Source: an uncultured Bacteroides sp.
GTDB taxonomy: Bacteria > Bacteroidota > Bacteroidia > Bacteroidales > Bacteroidaceae
NCBI RefSeq assembly: GCF_937912035.1
Contig: NZ_CALDPF010000054.1
Span: forward strand, 1 to 64,000
DNA length: 64,000 nucleotides
Direction of reading: 5' to 3'
Positions 1 to 9,471 of the stretch are shown in pieces; the first letter of the stretch is position 1, and every line of letters starts with the position of its first letter. A model generated the notes under the pieces. That model had not been told where the DNA came from and ran no database searches. It saw only the letters and a program-made list of their open reading frames with translations. The position numbers and the translations under genes are program-made.

Positions 1-54
1 TCAGAATGTGAAAAGAATCCTGATCTTGCAGCCGGACAGAATCCTGGATGGTAA
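1..54 (+). CDS. SusD/RagB-family lipoprotein, C-terminal end only
   Basis: An open frame enters from the left edge and reads 17 codons to TAA, ending ...AAGQNPGW. The same NPGW/NPGY ending closes the three complete SusD-like proteins in this window, so this is the C-terminus of a SusD-family outer-membrane glycan-binding lipoprotein. It shows that another PUL lies immediately to the left. A strong terminator follows 13 bases later. Only the tail is visible, so nothing can be said about ligand. Confidence 0.8.
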   Translation, partial: SECEKNPDLAAGQNPGW

Positions 55-67
55 TAGCATATTAAAT

Positions 68-97
68 AAAAAAAGCGCCTTAATAGGCGCTTTTTTT
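68..97. terminator. Bidirectional rho-independent terminator
   Basis: A GCGCCT/AGGCGC stem with a TAAT loop is flanked by seven A on the left and seven T on the right. It therefore works as an intrinsic terminator in both directions. It separates the SusD tail (+) from the convergent HTCS gene (-). Confidence 0.9.
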
Positions 98-101
98 ATT
101 T

Positions 102-3100
102 TTAGTTATTTGTCGAATTTTTCCGATAAACTTGTGGAGTAACTCCATACTGATTTTTGAAACATCTGCTGAAATAAACCGGCGAACTGAAACCACATTT
201 ATCACCTATTTCAGCTACAGGCAAATCCGGATATTTAAGAAGCATTGCGGCAGCATACTTCAATCTGTAATTCAATATGAAATTATTTGGTGTCATACCA
301 GTCAAAGCCTTAAATTTTGAGTAAAGAACCGAACGTCCGATACCTATCTCCTTACATAATTCCGGAACGTCGAATTCCGTATCATCTATATGTGCCTCAA
401 TTGCTTCGGAAGTCCTTTTAAGAATATCCTGATCAAGTAAATTTATACTTGTAAGATCTACTTCAGTTATCGGTTTCTTACGTATCTGATTATGAATCAA
501 CAATCTGTTCCTAACAAGACTATTGGCTCTAGCTAGAAGGATATTTGAATTAAACGGCTTCGATATATAATCGTCGGCCCCTCTGTTAAGTCCCTCAATA
601 TTCTGTTCTACAGTGTTTAATGCAGTAAGAAGTATAACTGGAATATGACATAAATCAATATTATTCTTTATTCTCATACACATCTCTGTGCCCGACATCT
701 CCGGCATCATTATATCTGAAACGATAAGATCCGGTTTATATTCGTTAGCCTTATCCAATCCCTCTTTGCCATTGACAGCTGTTATAACAAAATAAAATGG
801 AGAAAACAGATTATCAAGAACCTTAAGCAACTCAGCATTGTCTTCTACAATCAGTACACTATATTTTTTCTCTTCATTATTTTCTTCCAGAAGTGAATTA
901 TCATCAGGTCTGCTTATCTCAGTATCAACCTCCATATCAACATAATTCTTTATTTCACCCAGGTTTTCCCTATTCTCCTCTATAAAGTGCACGTGCGGGT
1001 CATTTACATATTCTGAATCACCTAATGGAAGTCTCACCGTAAATATACTACCTTCACCTAATTTACTGTCCAACAAGATTTTACCATGATGTTTTTCAAC
1101 AATACTTTTTGTAAATGCTAGTCCTATACCAGTACCTGTTGATGTGTAATCATCATTCTTGTCTTCAATCTGGTAAAAACGTTCGAAAATACGCGTAGAA
1201 TCTTCGGCAGATATACCTTTTCCTGTATCACGTATGGAAATATCCACACTATCTCCAGACGATGTGATGTTTATTTCCACACACCCTTCTTCTGTGTACT
1301 TAAGTGCATTCGAAAGCAAATTGAAAAAAACCTTTTCCAATAAACTTGAATCAAACCAACACAATAAATTCTCTACTTCCGAATGGAATTCATACTTTAA
1401 TCCTTTACGTCCGGCAAAATCACTAAAAACAGAAAATATATCCTTTACGAAAGAGCAAATATCCCTTTGCACCAAATGTAATGTATATTTATTCTGTGTA
1501 AACTTCCTGAAATCCAACAGGTCAGATATCAGACTATACATGTATTGCGCGTTCTGTTTTAATTTCAATACCTTGTTATAAACAACCGGTTGTAGATTAG
1601 GAATCTGCAATAAAGTATCTATATGACTTATTATCAGTGTTAATGGGGTACGGAATTCATGGCTGACATTCGTAAAGAATACAAGTTTCTCATGATTCAA
1701 CTGTTCGATATGATGTTTTTCAAATCTTTCTTTCTCAAGTGAATACGCAAGATTCTTCTTCTCATTCTTATAGCGTACAATTAACCACGTTATACTCGTA
1801 AATGTAATCAAATATAATACCCATGCATACCAGGTATTATACCATGGAGATTGAATATTGATATCAAGTCTGGCTACATTCTTTCCATTTTCACCTCCAG
1901 TACGTACACACAATACATACTTTCCAGGAGTAAGATTTGTATAACGAACAAAGGGAACTGCCGTGGAAGTCCAGGCATCATCGAATCCCTCAAGTTTATA
2001 TTCATAAATCTGCTGTACATGCCTATCAATATAATCGGAACTTGCAAACTCAATTATAAGATTATTTTCCGATGCAGACAATTTTAACTCGTGAGTAAAA
2101 GCCAATATCTTGCTTAATATACCTCCATTCTCCGAAGGATGAATAAGATTGTTATTCACGTAAATACCGGAAAAATATATCGGTTGCTGCTGTTGCATTG
2201 GAGTCAGAAAGTCCGATTCCTCAACTCGTGTAATACCTTTCGTATCTCCTACATAAATGACATTATTGGGTGCAACACAAATTCCGCATCCCCATATAAT
2301 AGGTGCTTTCAAATAATTCTGTTTTATAGTGGAAAATGTTTTTCCGGTTGTATCAAACATAGTTATCCCTTTATCACCAGTAATCATTAGTTTCCCATTA
2401 GATGTTAACTGTGACACATAGCAATAATTACTAGGAAGATTACTATTATCCTTAGTATAAGTTTCAAGTCTTTTTGTTGATATGTCATATACCAGTAAAC
2501 CGCTTCCGAGCGTAGAAATGTATAGTCGGTTCTGTGCAGACAATATATGTGATATTTCTCCCTGAATATGAAGTTCTATTATTTGCCGGTTATAAGGTTC
2601 GTTCAAGGATATAGCCATTATGTCATTTCCTTTTGTAGCATAAAAAACATCATTCTCATCAATATCAAAAGTCAAAGTTTCTTCAAAAAAATCAGGATAT
2701 TTTTTAAATACATTCTGTTTTGTATCAAGAAAAAAAATTCCTTCTCTTGAAGAAATGACTATTCCATTTTTCCAGTTTTCTATGTGATGTATAATCTCAC
2801 CAGGATTATCCAATGATGATTTATTGTCAGTCATATAATTATAAAATACACCTTTATTGATATCATATCGTGACAGACCACCAAGATGTGTACCTATATA
2901 AAGCATATTATTGGACTCATCATAACACAGACTCTTAATATTATTATGAGGAATTCCATGCGAGGATGATTGCGAAGTAAACTGTTTTACTATTTTCCAA
3001 TTTCTATCTATACAGCTTATTCCACCACCATCTGTACTTATCCACAAATTGTCGTTTTTATCAATTACCATTTCGCCTATATAGGAATAATATAGACCTG

Positions 3101-4115
3101 ACAATTCTTTTGCCTGATAATCATAATGTATTACGCTGTTTTTTGTTGGATTAAAATAGTTTACTCCTCCAAAATAACTGCCAGCCCATATTGTTCCCTG
3201 GCGGTCTTTATAAAGAGAAAATATTGACGGATGATTCAATCCACCTACATATTGAGGAATATTCACCGCAGAATAGATTTTATTTTTTGCATCATATTTC
3301 TGAAGTCCCATAAAAGTTCCAAACCATACATTCCCATCGTCATCTTCCACAAATTCACGAATCTGAGGATCAATGATTCCGTTTACTCCATTCGGACACA
3401 ACGGAACCTTCTCCAGATTATCATTACTTAATCTATAAAGTCCTTTCATTCTGGTTCCAATCCAAAAATCATGTCTCGAATCTTCAAAAATTCTATATAT
3501 ATCTTCTCCATCAAGAATACATTGTTCCTCCCAAACAGCTTTAACAGGTGATATTATTACGCCATTGGTTGTTCCTATATACATATTTTCCTTATTTATA
3601 TCAATCACATTGATATGTGTATCCTCCGGTAAAATCTTAAAGATTGATTTCTTTTTACTCAGAGGATTATATAAGAAAAGATTATTTTTTTGTGCAAATA
3701 GAATATTCCCTTCATATTCCGTAATTGCTGTCACATCTCCTTCAGCATCAATCCTGCTGAACAAGTCCGACTCCACATCATAAGAATATAAGAAGAAATC
3801 TGAAATAAAAAATATCTTGCTTCTATCAGAAAGATTATCCGATACTATATATGACACACTATTACCTATCCATAACTTTCCATTTTCACCATTATCCACT
3901 TCGCCTTTATATGATGTTATTCTACCACCATCATATACATTCAACCCCTCTCTCGTTCCAAACCACATTCTTCCTAATGTATCTTGACCTATTGCCATAA
4001 CCGAAGGCTGGGACAAACCGTTATTGACATCAAGATTATGAAAATATTGTGCATTCAGTTTAAGTGACACAATTGCAAGGAATATAAATACAATCAAATA
4101 CACTTTCCTAATCAT
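102..4115 (-). CDS. Hybrid two-component system sensor/regulator (HTCS)
   Basis: One-protein sensor, kinase and transcription factor, of the type that controls PULs by binding a periplasmic oligosaccharide. The frame opens at 4151, but I chose the ATG at 4115 because it starts a compact signal peptide/anchor (MIRKVYLIVFIF...). In numbering from 4151: beta-propeller repeats about 35-660, Y_Y_Y domain about 690-765, membrane helix about 775-793, HisKA with His831 in NVSHEFRTPL, HATPase with N-box N944/N948, DTGKGI 975-980 and GTGIGL 1006-1011. Then a receiver with Asp1146, Thr1176 and Lys1198, and an AraC-type HTH about 1245-1345. All catalytic residues are present. It faces away from the lyase at 4518 and converges on a SusD gene, so it probably regulates the left-hand PUL and possibly that lyase. 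Ligand unknown. Confidence 0.95.
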   Translation of the reverse strand: MIRKVYLIVFIFLAIVSLKLNAQYFHNLDVNNGLSQPSVMAIGQDTLGRMWFGTREGLNVYDGGRITSYKGEVDNGENGKLWIGNSVSYIVSDNLSDRSKIFFISDFFLYSYDVESDLFSRIDAEGDVTAITEYEGNILFAQKNNLFLYNPLSKKKSIFKILPEDTHINVIDINKENMYIGTTNGVIISPVKAVWEEQCILDGEDIYRIFEDSRHDFWIGTRMKGLYRLSNDNLEKVPLCPNGVNGIIDPQIREFVEDDDGNVWFGTFMGLQKYDAKNKIYSAVNIPQYVGGLNHPSIFSLYKDRQGTIWAGSYFGGVNYFNPTKNSVIHYDYQAKELSGLYYSYIGEMVIDKNDNLWISTDGGGISCIDRNWKIVKQFTSQSSSHGIPHNNIKSLCYDESNNMLYIGTHLGGLSRYDINKGVFYNYMTDNKSSLDNPGEIIHHIENWKNGIVISSREGIFFLDTKQNVFKKYPDFFEETLTFDIDENDVFYATKGNDIMAISLNEPYNRQIIELHIQGEISHILSAQNRLYISTLGSGLLVYDISTKRLETYTKDNSNLPSNYCYVSQLTSNGKLMITGDKGITMFDTTGKTFSTIKQNYLKAPIIWGCGICVAPNNVIYVGDTKGITRVEESDFLTPMQQQQPIYFSGIYVNNNLIHPSENGGILSKILAFTHELKLSASENNLIIEFASSDYIDRHVQQIYEYKLEGFDDAWTSTAVPFVRYTNLTPGKYVLCVRTGGENGKNVARLDINIQSPWYNTWYAWVLYLITFTSITWLIVRYKNEKKNLAYSLEKERFEKHHIEQLNHEKLVFFTNVSHEFRTPLTLIISHIDTLLQIPNLQPVVYNKVLKLKQNAQYMYSLISDLLDFRKFTQNKYTLHLVQRDICSFVKDIFSVFSDFAGRKGLKYEFHSEVENLLCWFDSSLLEKVFFNLLSNALKYTEEGCVEINITSSGDSVDISIRDTGKGISAEDSTRIFERFYQIEDKNDDYTSTGTGIGLAFTKSIVEKHHGKILLDSKLGEGSIFTVRLPLGDSEYVNDPHVHFIEENRENLGEIKNYVDMEVDTEISRPDDNSLLEENNEEKKYSVLIVEDNAELLKVLDNLFSPFYFVITAVNGKEGLDKANEYKPDLIVSDIMMPEMSGTEMCMRIKNNIDLCHIPVILLTALNTVEQNIEGLNRGADDYISKPFNSNILLARANSLVRNRLLIHNQIRKKPITEVDLTSINLLDQDILKRTSEAIEAHIDDTEFDVPELCKEIGIGRSVLYSKFKALTGMTPNNFILNYRLKYAAAMLLKYPDLPVAEIGDKCGFSSPVYFSRCFKNQYGVTPQVYRKNSTNN

Positions 4116-4283
4116 AGTAAGAATATAATCTAAACTTTTTCTAATCAACATACTTTATATAATACACTCACAGAGTTTAAAGTTATAGAAATTTATTGTC
4201 TAAGTAATAGTTTTTGAGAAAGAATTTGTATTAGAAATGTAAAAATCTCCTTTTATACCGAAAGTAAAATATATGTTTTTATA

Positions 4284-4291
4284 TATCTTTG
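4284..4291 (+). promoter_or_regulatory. Bacteroidota -7 element upstream of the lyase gene
   Basis: TATCTTTG matches the Bacteroides -7 consensus TAnnTTTG exactly. No TTTG-like -33 element is seen about 20 bases upstream, which is common for activator-dependent PUL promoters. Transcription would start near 4296, giving a leader of about 220 bases before the lyase start at 4518. The rest of 4152-4283 shows nothing I recognise. Confidence 0.5.
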
Positions 4292-4317
4292 TAAAGAACA
4301 ATAATCTTGAATCTTAT

Positions 4318-4497
4318 ATGAGAACCGTAAAACTGATAACATGTTATAAATTATTTCAGACAAGAGTGATAAAAGGTACACCTGAAAATGAAGGGATTAC
4401 CATGCTATCTGCGTCTCCTCCAAGAACGGAACACTGGGAATATGTCTGTAAAGACTGTGGAAAAGCATTTGACAAAACTGTGGGAAAAATACTATAA
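4318..4497 (+). CDS. Possible small ORF in the lyase leader, unknown
   Basis: A 59-codon frame starting MRTVKLITCY and ending KTVGKIL lies in the predicted leader of the lyase transcript and stops 20 bases before the lyase ATG. It has no signal peptide. Its only recognisable feature is a single CKDC knuckle, as in half of a zinc ribbon. It may be a small protein, a decayed gene remnant or chance. I do not recognise a family. Confidence 0.2.
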   Translation: MRTVKLITCYKLFQTRVIKGTPENEGITMLSASPPRTEHWEYVCKDCGKAFDKTVGKIL

Positions 4498-4517
4498 CTT
4501 AATTTTATGACTAATAT

Positions 4518-6449
4518 ATGAAAAAAATTATCTTTTCAATTATTTGTATTTTATGTTATTCTTTCGGAATTAATGCGAAAGAAACTAACTTACTGGAAAA
4601 CAGCCTCACTATTGAACAGCTGAAAACAGCATTACTGCCAACTGAACAGTGGATAAATTATCCTTCTTATAAGGACCGCTCGGAATGGGACAGACGTATT
4701 CCTTCCGATATTCGCGAGAACATTATCAAGGAAGGTGAAAAGGCCTTGTCATATCAATGGAAGCCTGATCTTGCGACAGACTATCTGGCTTATAAACGTA
4801 ATGGACAAATTCTGACCGGCAGGAAAAACCAGATGACACTTAATACTCTTCTTTTAGCAGAATTGGTGGAAGGTAAAGGACGTTTCATAGACGCCATTAT
4901 AAATGGTGCATGGTTTCTGTGTGAAGTTTCATGGGTACATTCTGCTCATGCCTATTTCCAGAAAGATCAGTCCGGACTTCCCGATCCTGAAGAACCTACA
5001 GTAGAACTTGTAGTTGCAGATATAGGAGCTCAAATGGCCTGGATATATTATTTTTTACATGAGGAATTGGATAAAGTCAGCCCTCTAATAGCCAAAAGAA
5101 TAAAAAATACAGTTTATGAACGATTGATAAATCCTTATTACGCGCGCACTGATTATTGGTGGATGGGATTTACAGGAAGAGAAGTAAACAACTGGAATAT
5201 CTGGATCAATTATAACATGCTGCAAGCTGTGTTGTTACTGGAAAATAATCCTTCTGACAAAGCAAAATATATTTTCCAGCTAATGCGTTCTGTTGATTAT
5301 TATATTGATGTACAAAATCCAGACGGTGCATGCGAGGAAGGACCATCTTATTTCGGCCATGCAGGAGCTAATCTGATAAAGTTTCTTGATTTGCTGGATA
5401 GAGCAACCGGAGGTAAAGTAAATATATTCTCGAATGAGAAAATAAAGAATATAGGTAGCTATATACGCAGAGTAAATATAAACGACCAGTATTTTGTGAA
5501 CTTTTCAGATGCAGCTGCCAGATGTTTTGTAAGTCCAGGAGCAGTATATTTGTATGGCAAAAGAATAAACGACAGACAGTTAATGGGATTTGCTTCCGAT
5601 TTCGCACGTAATAATGACTGGAAAAACAAATTACACACAGGTAGCTTGTTTGCCAGATTGCTGGATGATGTATTGGATGCCCAAGAAATTCTGGATGGTG
5701 AAGGCGCTTCTATTGAAGAACTCTCATATTATTTTGAAGACAGTCAACTAGCAGTAGCAAGAGACTCACGCCAATCTGACAAAGGTTTCTATTTTGCTGC
5801 ACATGGAAGCAATAATGGAGTACCTCACAATCATAATGACGTAGGTAGTTGTATGTTGTATTTTAATGGAAAGCCTGTTTTGATAGATGTTGGAGTGGGA
5901 GTTTATACCAAGAAAACATTTAGCAGCGAACGTTATTCAATATGGACTATGCAGTCAGGATATCACAATCTTCCTACAATAAATGGTGTAGACCAACATG
6001 ATGGAAAACAATATCGTGCAAAAGATGTAAGATTTTCAGACAAAGGTAGGAATGTTTTTTTCAGTGCCGATATAGCTTCTGCATATCCTAAAGAAGCCGG
6101 AGTTTCCAGTTGGATCCGTTCTTATACTCTTAAACGCAATCGTGAATTTATAGTTTCTGACCAGTGGAAATTAGAAAAACTGAATGATAACTCACAGCAG
6201 ATATTGAATTTCATGACTGTATGTACTCCGGAAGTGAAGGATGGATGTTTGTTATTAAAACATTCAGATTTCACACTAAAAATGAAATTTGATAACGATG
6301 TATTCAAGCCTACTGTAGAAACTATTCCTCTCAATGACAAGAATTTGACATCAAACTGGAAAATGACACATATTTATCGTATCAGATTAAATATAATAAA
6401 GCCTTCTATTACAGGAAAGACACAAGTTACAGTGAGTAAAGCCGATTGA
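4518..6449 (+). CDS. Secreted heparinase II/III-fold polysaccharide lyase
   Basis: 643 residues with an N-terminal signal peptide (MKKIIFSIICILCYSFGINA). An alpha/alpha-toroid domain spans about 30-370 and a beta-sandwich heparinase II/III-like C-terminal domain about 400-640. Visible family landmarks are NNWN at 224-227, EEGPSYFGHAG at 273-283 and PHNHND at 436-441, the last being typical metal/catalytic-site sequence of this fold (PL12, PL21 and relatives). Members cleave uronic-acid-containing polysaccharides by beta-elimination, in the periplasm or at the surface. The exact PL family and substrate cannot be fixed from sequence reading. It is divergent from the HTCS and ends at a strong shared terminator, so it looks monocistronic. 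Confidence 0.85.
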   Translation: MKKIIFSIICILCYSFGINAKETNLLENSLTIEQLKTALLPTEQWINYPSYKDRSEWDRRIPSDIRENIIKEGEKALSYQWKPDLATDYLAYKRNGQILTGRKNQMTLNTLLLAELVEGKGRFIDAIINGAWFLCEVSWVHSAHAYFQKDQSGLPDPEEPTVELVVADIGAQMAWIYYFLHEELDKVSPLIAKRIKNTVYERLINPYYARTDYWWMGFTGREVNNWNIWINYNMLQAVLLLENNPSDKAKYIFQLMRSVDYYIDVQNPDGACEEGPSYFGHAGANLIKFLDLLDRATGGKVNIFSNEKIKNIGSYIRRVNINDQYFVNFSDAAARCFVSPGAVYLYGKRINDRQLMGFASDFARNNDWKNKLHTGSLFARLLDDVLDAQEILDGEGASIEELSYYFEDSQLAVARDSRQSDKGFYFAAHGSNNGVPHNHNDVGSCMLYFNGKPVLIDVGVGVYTKKTFSSERYSIWTMQSGYHNLPTINGVDQHDGKQYRAKDVRFSDKGRNVFFSADIASAYPKEAGVSSWIRSYTLKRNREFIVSDQWKLEKLNDNSQQILNFMTVCTPEVKDGCLLLKHSDFTLKMKFDNDVFKPTVETIPLNDKNLTSNWKMTHIYRIRLNIIKPSITGKTQVTVSKAD

Positions 6450-6471
6450 TACGCTAATGACTATATATAAT

Positions 6472-6515
6472 AATAGCTGTTTAAACAGTGTTCAAATACT
6501 GTTTAAACAGCTATT
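6472..6515. terminator. Perfect 18-bp inverted repeat, bidirectional terminator
   Basis: Arms 6472-6489 and 6498-6515 are perfect 18-base inverted copies around an 8-base loop, between the convergent lyase (+) and GH3 (-) genes. The right side runs into TTATTT, and the left is A-rich. Each arm contains the 12-base palindrome CTGTTTAAACAG, so either arm could also fold on itself. Confidence 0.8.
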
Positions 6516-6528
6516 TATTTGATTATTA

Positions 6529-9354
6529 TTATCTTACGATATTTACTTCAGCCACTCCCACACGGTCATCGTTAAGCAATATTCTCAGGTCGCTGGCTGT
6601 TGTTCCCTTAAATGTATAAGTTATCGGTTTACCATATTCGGTTACTGTTCCATTATAAACTGTTAAGAACTGTCCTCCACCACCTGAAAGCTGTATTTCG
6701 AATGTTGAAGGAAGATTATTCTCACGCACGAAAGTTATCGACACTTCATCCACCTTAGGATTTCCTTTCAGTGCAAATGTCAGATAATCACCCTTGTTTC
6801 CTTGCCAGTAAGTGGTGTTGTCACCATCCAAAACTTTCATCACATCTTCCGGATTTGTGCTTGCCGATACCGGTTTTTCTGATTTCTCGGCTTCCAAACG
6901 TGCATTACGTGTATGATAATCCTCTACATTAAGCACTACAGACTGTCTGATATCCTCGGATGACGCTCCTGCCATTACTACAAACTCTCCTGGTTCTACC
7001 ACCCACTTCATATCTGCATCAAGAAGTTCAAGATGCTTTCTGTCGATAGTAAATTTCACTTCTTTTGTTTCTCCCGGCTGCAAATGAACACGTTCGAAAC
7101 CGGCAAGATTCTTTTCGTACGTTGTGACACTGCTCACTACATCTCGTGTATATAACTGTACTACCTCATCTCCTGCCATGTTTCCGGTGTTTTTTACTTT
7201 CAGAGTTACTGTTGCAGTCTCTTTTGGAGTGATAACCTTAGGGCTTATCTGTATATCAGAATATTCGAAAGTAGTATAACTTAAACCATAACCGAATGGA
7301 TAAAGCGGACCATTGATGCGTGACATATTTCCTTTGAGACCTGGATTTTTTCCTCCATCAACCTGCGAAGCAGGCTTTGCAGGGAAATTAAACGGTATCT
7401 GTCCTACAGTTTTAGGGAATGTTACTGTGAGCTTTCCACCCGGATTATAATCGCCAAACAATATATCAGCAACTGCTGTTCCACCTTTTGAACCAGGATA
7501 CCATGCTTCAAGGATTGCAGGAACAAACTTGTCAGCCCAGTTCACAGATAGCGGACGACCGTTTATCAAAACAAGAACAACTGGTTTTCCTGTAGCTTGA
7601 ACAGCCTGAAGTAACTGCAACTGACGTCCCGGAAGTTCAAGACTTGTACGCGATTTGTTCTCTCCGCATGTACGCTGTCCTCCTCCCAAAACAACTACAG
7701 CAACATCAGATTTCAATGCGTTTTCAACAGCTATGTCAATTTCCTTTTTCTCGTCTGCAGTAAGCGGATAGTCTATGATTTCACTCTCAGGCCAGTTTGC
7801 GTCAACAAGGTCGCAACCTTTAGTGTAAAGCACTTCGGCCTTTCCTGAAACTTTATCCTTTATACCCTCAAGTACTGTAGTAACATCCACTGCAAGAGGA
7901 CCATAGTGTGTCAATGCATAACCTTCTTCGTTTGCATTAGGACCACAAACAGATATAGTCTTCACTTTATTTATATCCAAAGGAAGAGTATTATTATCGT
8001 TCTTCAGAAGTACAATACTTTCGCGAGATGCCTGAAGAGCCAGAGCTTCATGTTCAGGGTTTTCAACAACCTTGTCAGCTTCTGCCAATTGCATCTGGTA
8101 AGGCGAATCGAACAATCCAACGAGGAATTTTACTCTTAATATATCACGTACTCTGCTATTGATAGTCTCTTCGCTAATACCTCCTTCTTTTACAAGTTCT
8201 CTTAATGGTTTTACATACGATTCAGGAGAACGGAAAGTACATCTGACATTTAGTCCAGCCTCAACACTCTGACGCACGGCCTCTTTCATATCTTTTGCAG
8301 TCCCGTGTTTGGTATACAGATATTCCACAGCATCACTGTCCGAAACTACATATCCACGGAATCCCATTTCTCCACGCAAACGCTCTGTGAGCCAATAATA
8401 ACTGCCTTGAACCGGAATACCGTCGTAATCATTATATGAGCTCATAACACCAAGCAAACCAGTTTCCTGAATCACTCTCTTGAAAGGATATACATGTATC
8501 ATCTCTACTTCACGCGGCGGCATCTGAGGGTCAACTCGCGCCATACCTTCACGTGCTCCCTTGTTATTGCTGTAAGCTACAAAGTGCTTTGCTGTTGCTG
8601 CCACCTGATAGTCTTTTTGCATTCCTTTCACCATCTCTATACCTAGTTCGGCAACAAGATACGGTGACTCACCATAAACCTCTTCGTATCGTCCCCAACG
8701 CTGGTCACGACCTACATCAAGAATAGGTGCATAAACATTGGTATATCCCAACATGCGTGCCTCATATCCGGTTATTTCTCCTATACGGCGCACAAGATTT
8801 CTGTTCCATGTGTGTCCGATACCGAGTTGGGTAGGGAAGTTAGTAGCACGATAACTCTCCACTCCACGGATACCTTCGTTAGTGAAATCAACAGGAATAC
8901 CAAGTCTGGTTTCTTCTACAAAGAACCGTTGTACCTCGTTCAAAGCCCATGCGTGACGTGATGCCGGCCATACGTTAGGATTGTCCGATGGAGGAAGTCC
9001 CCACTGCTGAAAGCCATTAAGATGTTCATCTATGGCACCTATACCATCTTTCCACAATGAATTTTTCCATTCTGGAGTAGGAAGGTCATCTTTTAGTACA
9101 CGTTTGTAACCATAAAGAGTTACCATCTGACATGTTTTCTCTTCCATGGTCATCTGGCTCAGAAGGTCTTCAATACGACTGTCAAGTGGCGCAGAAGGAT
9201 CTTCATAAACATCCTTTACACCATTCTTGTTGAAATCTATCCATCCTTTATGGTATATTTCCTTTTTTACAGGCTTATAAACGGAAGGAATTTTTTGAGC
9301 GGAAACCAATGTTCCACCAAGAGCTAAAAGTGATAATGTGATTAATAATTTCAT
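6529..9354 (-). CDS. Secreted GH3 glycosidase with extra C-terminal domain
   Basis: Exo-acting retaining beta-glycosidase of family GH3 (beta-glucosidase/beta-xylosidase type). The frame opens at 9390, but the ATG at 9354 is chosen because it starts a signal peptide (MKLLITLSLLALGGTLVSAQ) and the first ATG falls inside the predicted -7 box. In numbering from 9390: a DFNKNGVKDVYED loop at 52-64 resembling a calcium-binding motif, GH3 barrel about 70-440 with nucleophile Asp351 in GYVVSDSD, GH3 C-terminal sandwich about 450-690 with likely acid/base Glu577, an FnIII-like domain about 715-815, and a beta-rich module about 830-953 that looks like a discoidin/CBM domain. It is a paralogue of the GH3 at 19188. 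It sits alone next to housekeeping genes, so its substrate is not given by context. Confidence 0.92.
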   Translation of the reverse strand: MKLLITLSLLALGGTLVSAQKIPSVYKPVKKEIYHKGWIDFNKNGVKDVYEDPSAPLDSRIEDLLSQMTMEEKTCQMVTLYGYKRVLKDDLPTPEWKNSLWKDGIGAIDEHLNGFQQWGLPPSDNPNVWPASRHAWALNEVQRFFVEETRLGIPVDFTNEGIRGVESYRATNFPTQLGIGHTWNRNLVRRIGEITGYEARMLGYTNVYAPILDVGRDQRWGRYEEVYGESPYLVAELGIEMVKGMQKDYQVAATAKHFVAYSNNKGAREGMARVDPQMPPREVEMIHVYPFKRVIQETGLLGVMSSYNDYDGIPVQGSYYWLTERLRGEMGFRGYVVSDSDAVEYLYTKHGTAKDMKEAVRQSVEAGLNVRCTFRSPESYVKPLRELVKEGGISEETINSRVRDILRVKFLVGLFDSPYQMQLAEADKVVENPEHEALALQASRESIVLLKNDNNTLPLDINKVKTISVCGPNANEEGYALTHYGPLAVDVTTVLEGIKDKVSGKAEVLYTKGCDLVDANWPESEIIDYPLTADEKKEIDIAVENALKSDVAVVVLGGGQRTCGENKSRTSLELPGRQLQLLQAVQATGKPVVLVLINGRPLSVNWADKFVPAILEAWYPGSKGGTAVADILFGDYNPGGKLTVTFPKTVGQIPFNFPAKPASQVDGGKNPGLKGNMSRINGPLYPFGYGLSYTTFEYSDIQISPKVITPKETATVTLKVKNTGNMAGDEVVQLYTRDVVSSVTTYEKNLAGFERVHLQPGETKEVKFTIDRKHLELLDADMKWVVEPGEFVVMAGASSEDIRQSVVLNVEDYHTRNARLEAEKSEKPVSASTNPEDVMKVLDGDNTTYWQGNKGDYLTFALKGNPKVDEVSITFVRENNLPSTFEIQLSGGGGQFLTVYNGTVTEYGKPITYTFKGTTASDLRILLNDDRVGVAEVNIVR

Positions 9355-9387
9355 ATAAATGGTTTTGAATAAGGTTTGTACTTTGCA

Positions 9388-9418
9388 CAAAGATAATTAA
9401 TAATAGATTATACGCCAA
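9388..9418 (-). promoter_or_regulatory. Promoter of the GH3 gene
   Basis: On the minus strand, TATCTTTG (9388-9395) is a perfect -7 element with a TTG at 9416-9418, 20 bases upstream. This is the usual Bacteroides sigma factor layout. It supports the downstream ATG at 9354 as the true start. Confidence 0.65.
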
Positions 9419-9436
9419 TTATATAAACCATATTCA

Positions 9437-9471
9437 CAAAAAAAGTGCTTCGTAAATCAATACGAAGCACT
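9437..9471 (-). terminator. Rho-independent terminator of the radical SAM gene
   Basis: AGTGCTTCGTA (9444-9454) pairs with TACGAAGCACT (9461-9471). On the minus strand the stem is followed by a run of T at 9437-9443. The upstream arm overlaps the last codons and stop of the radical SAM gene, an economical arrangement. Confidence 0.8.
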
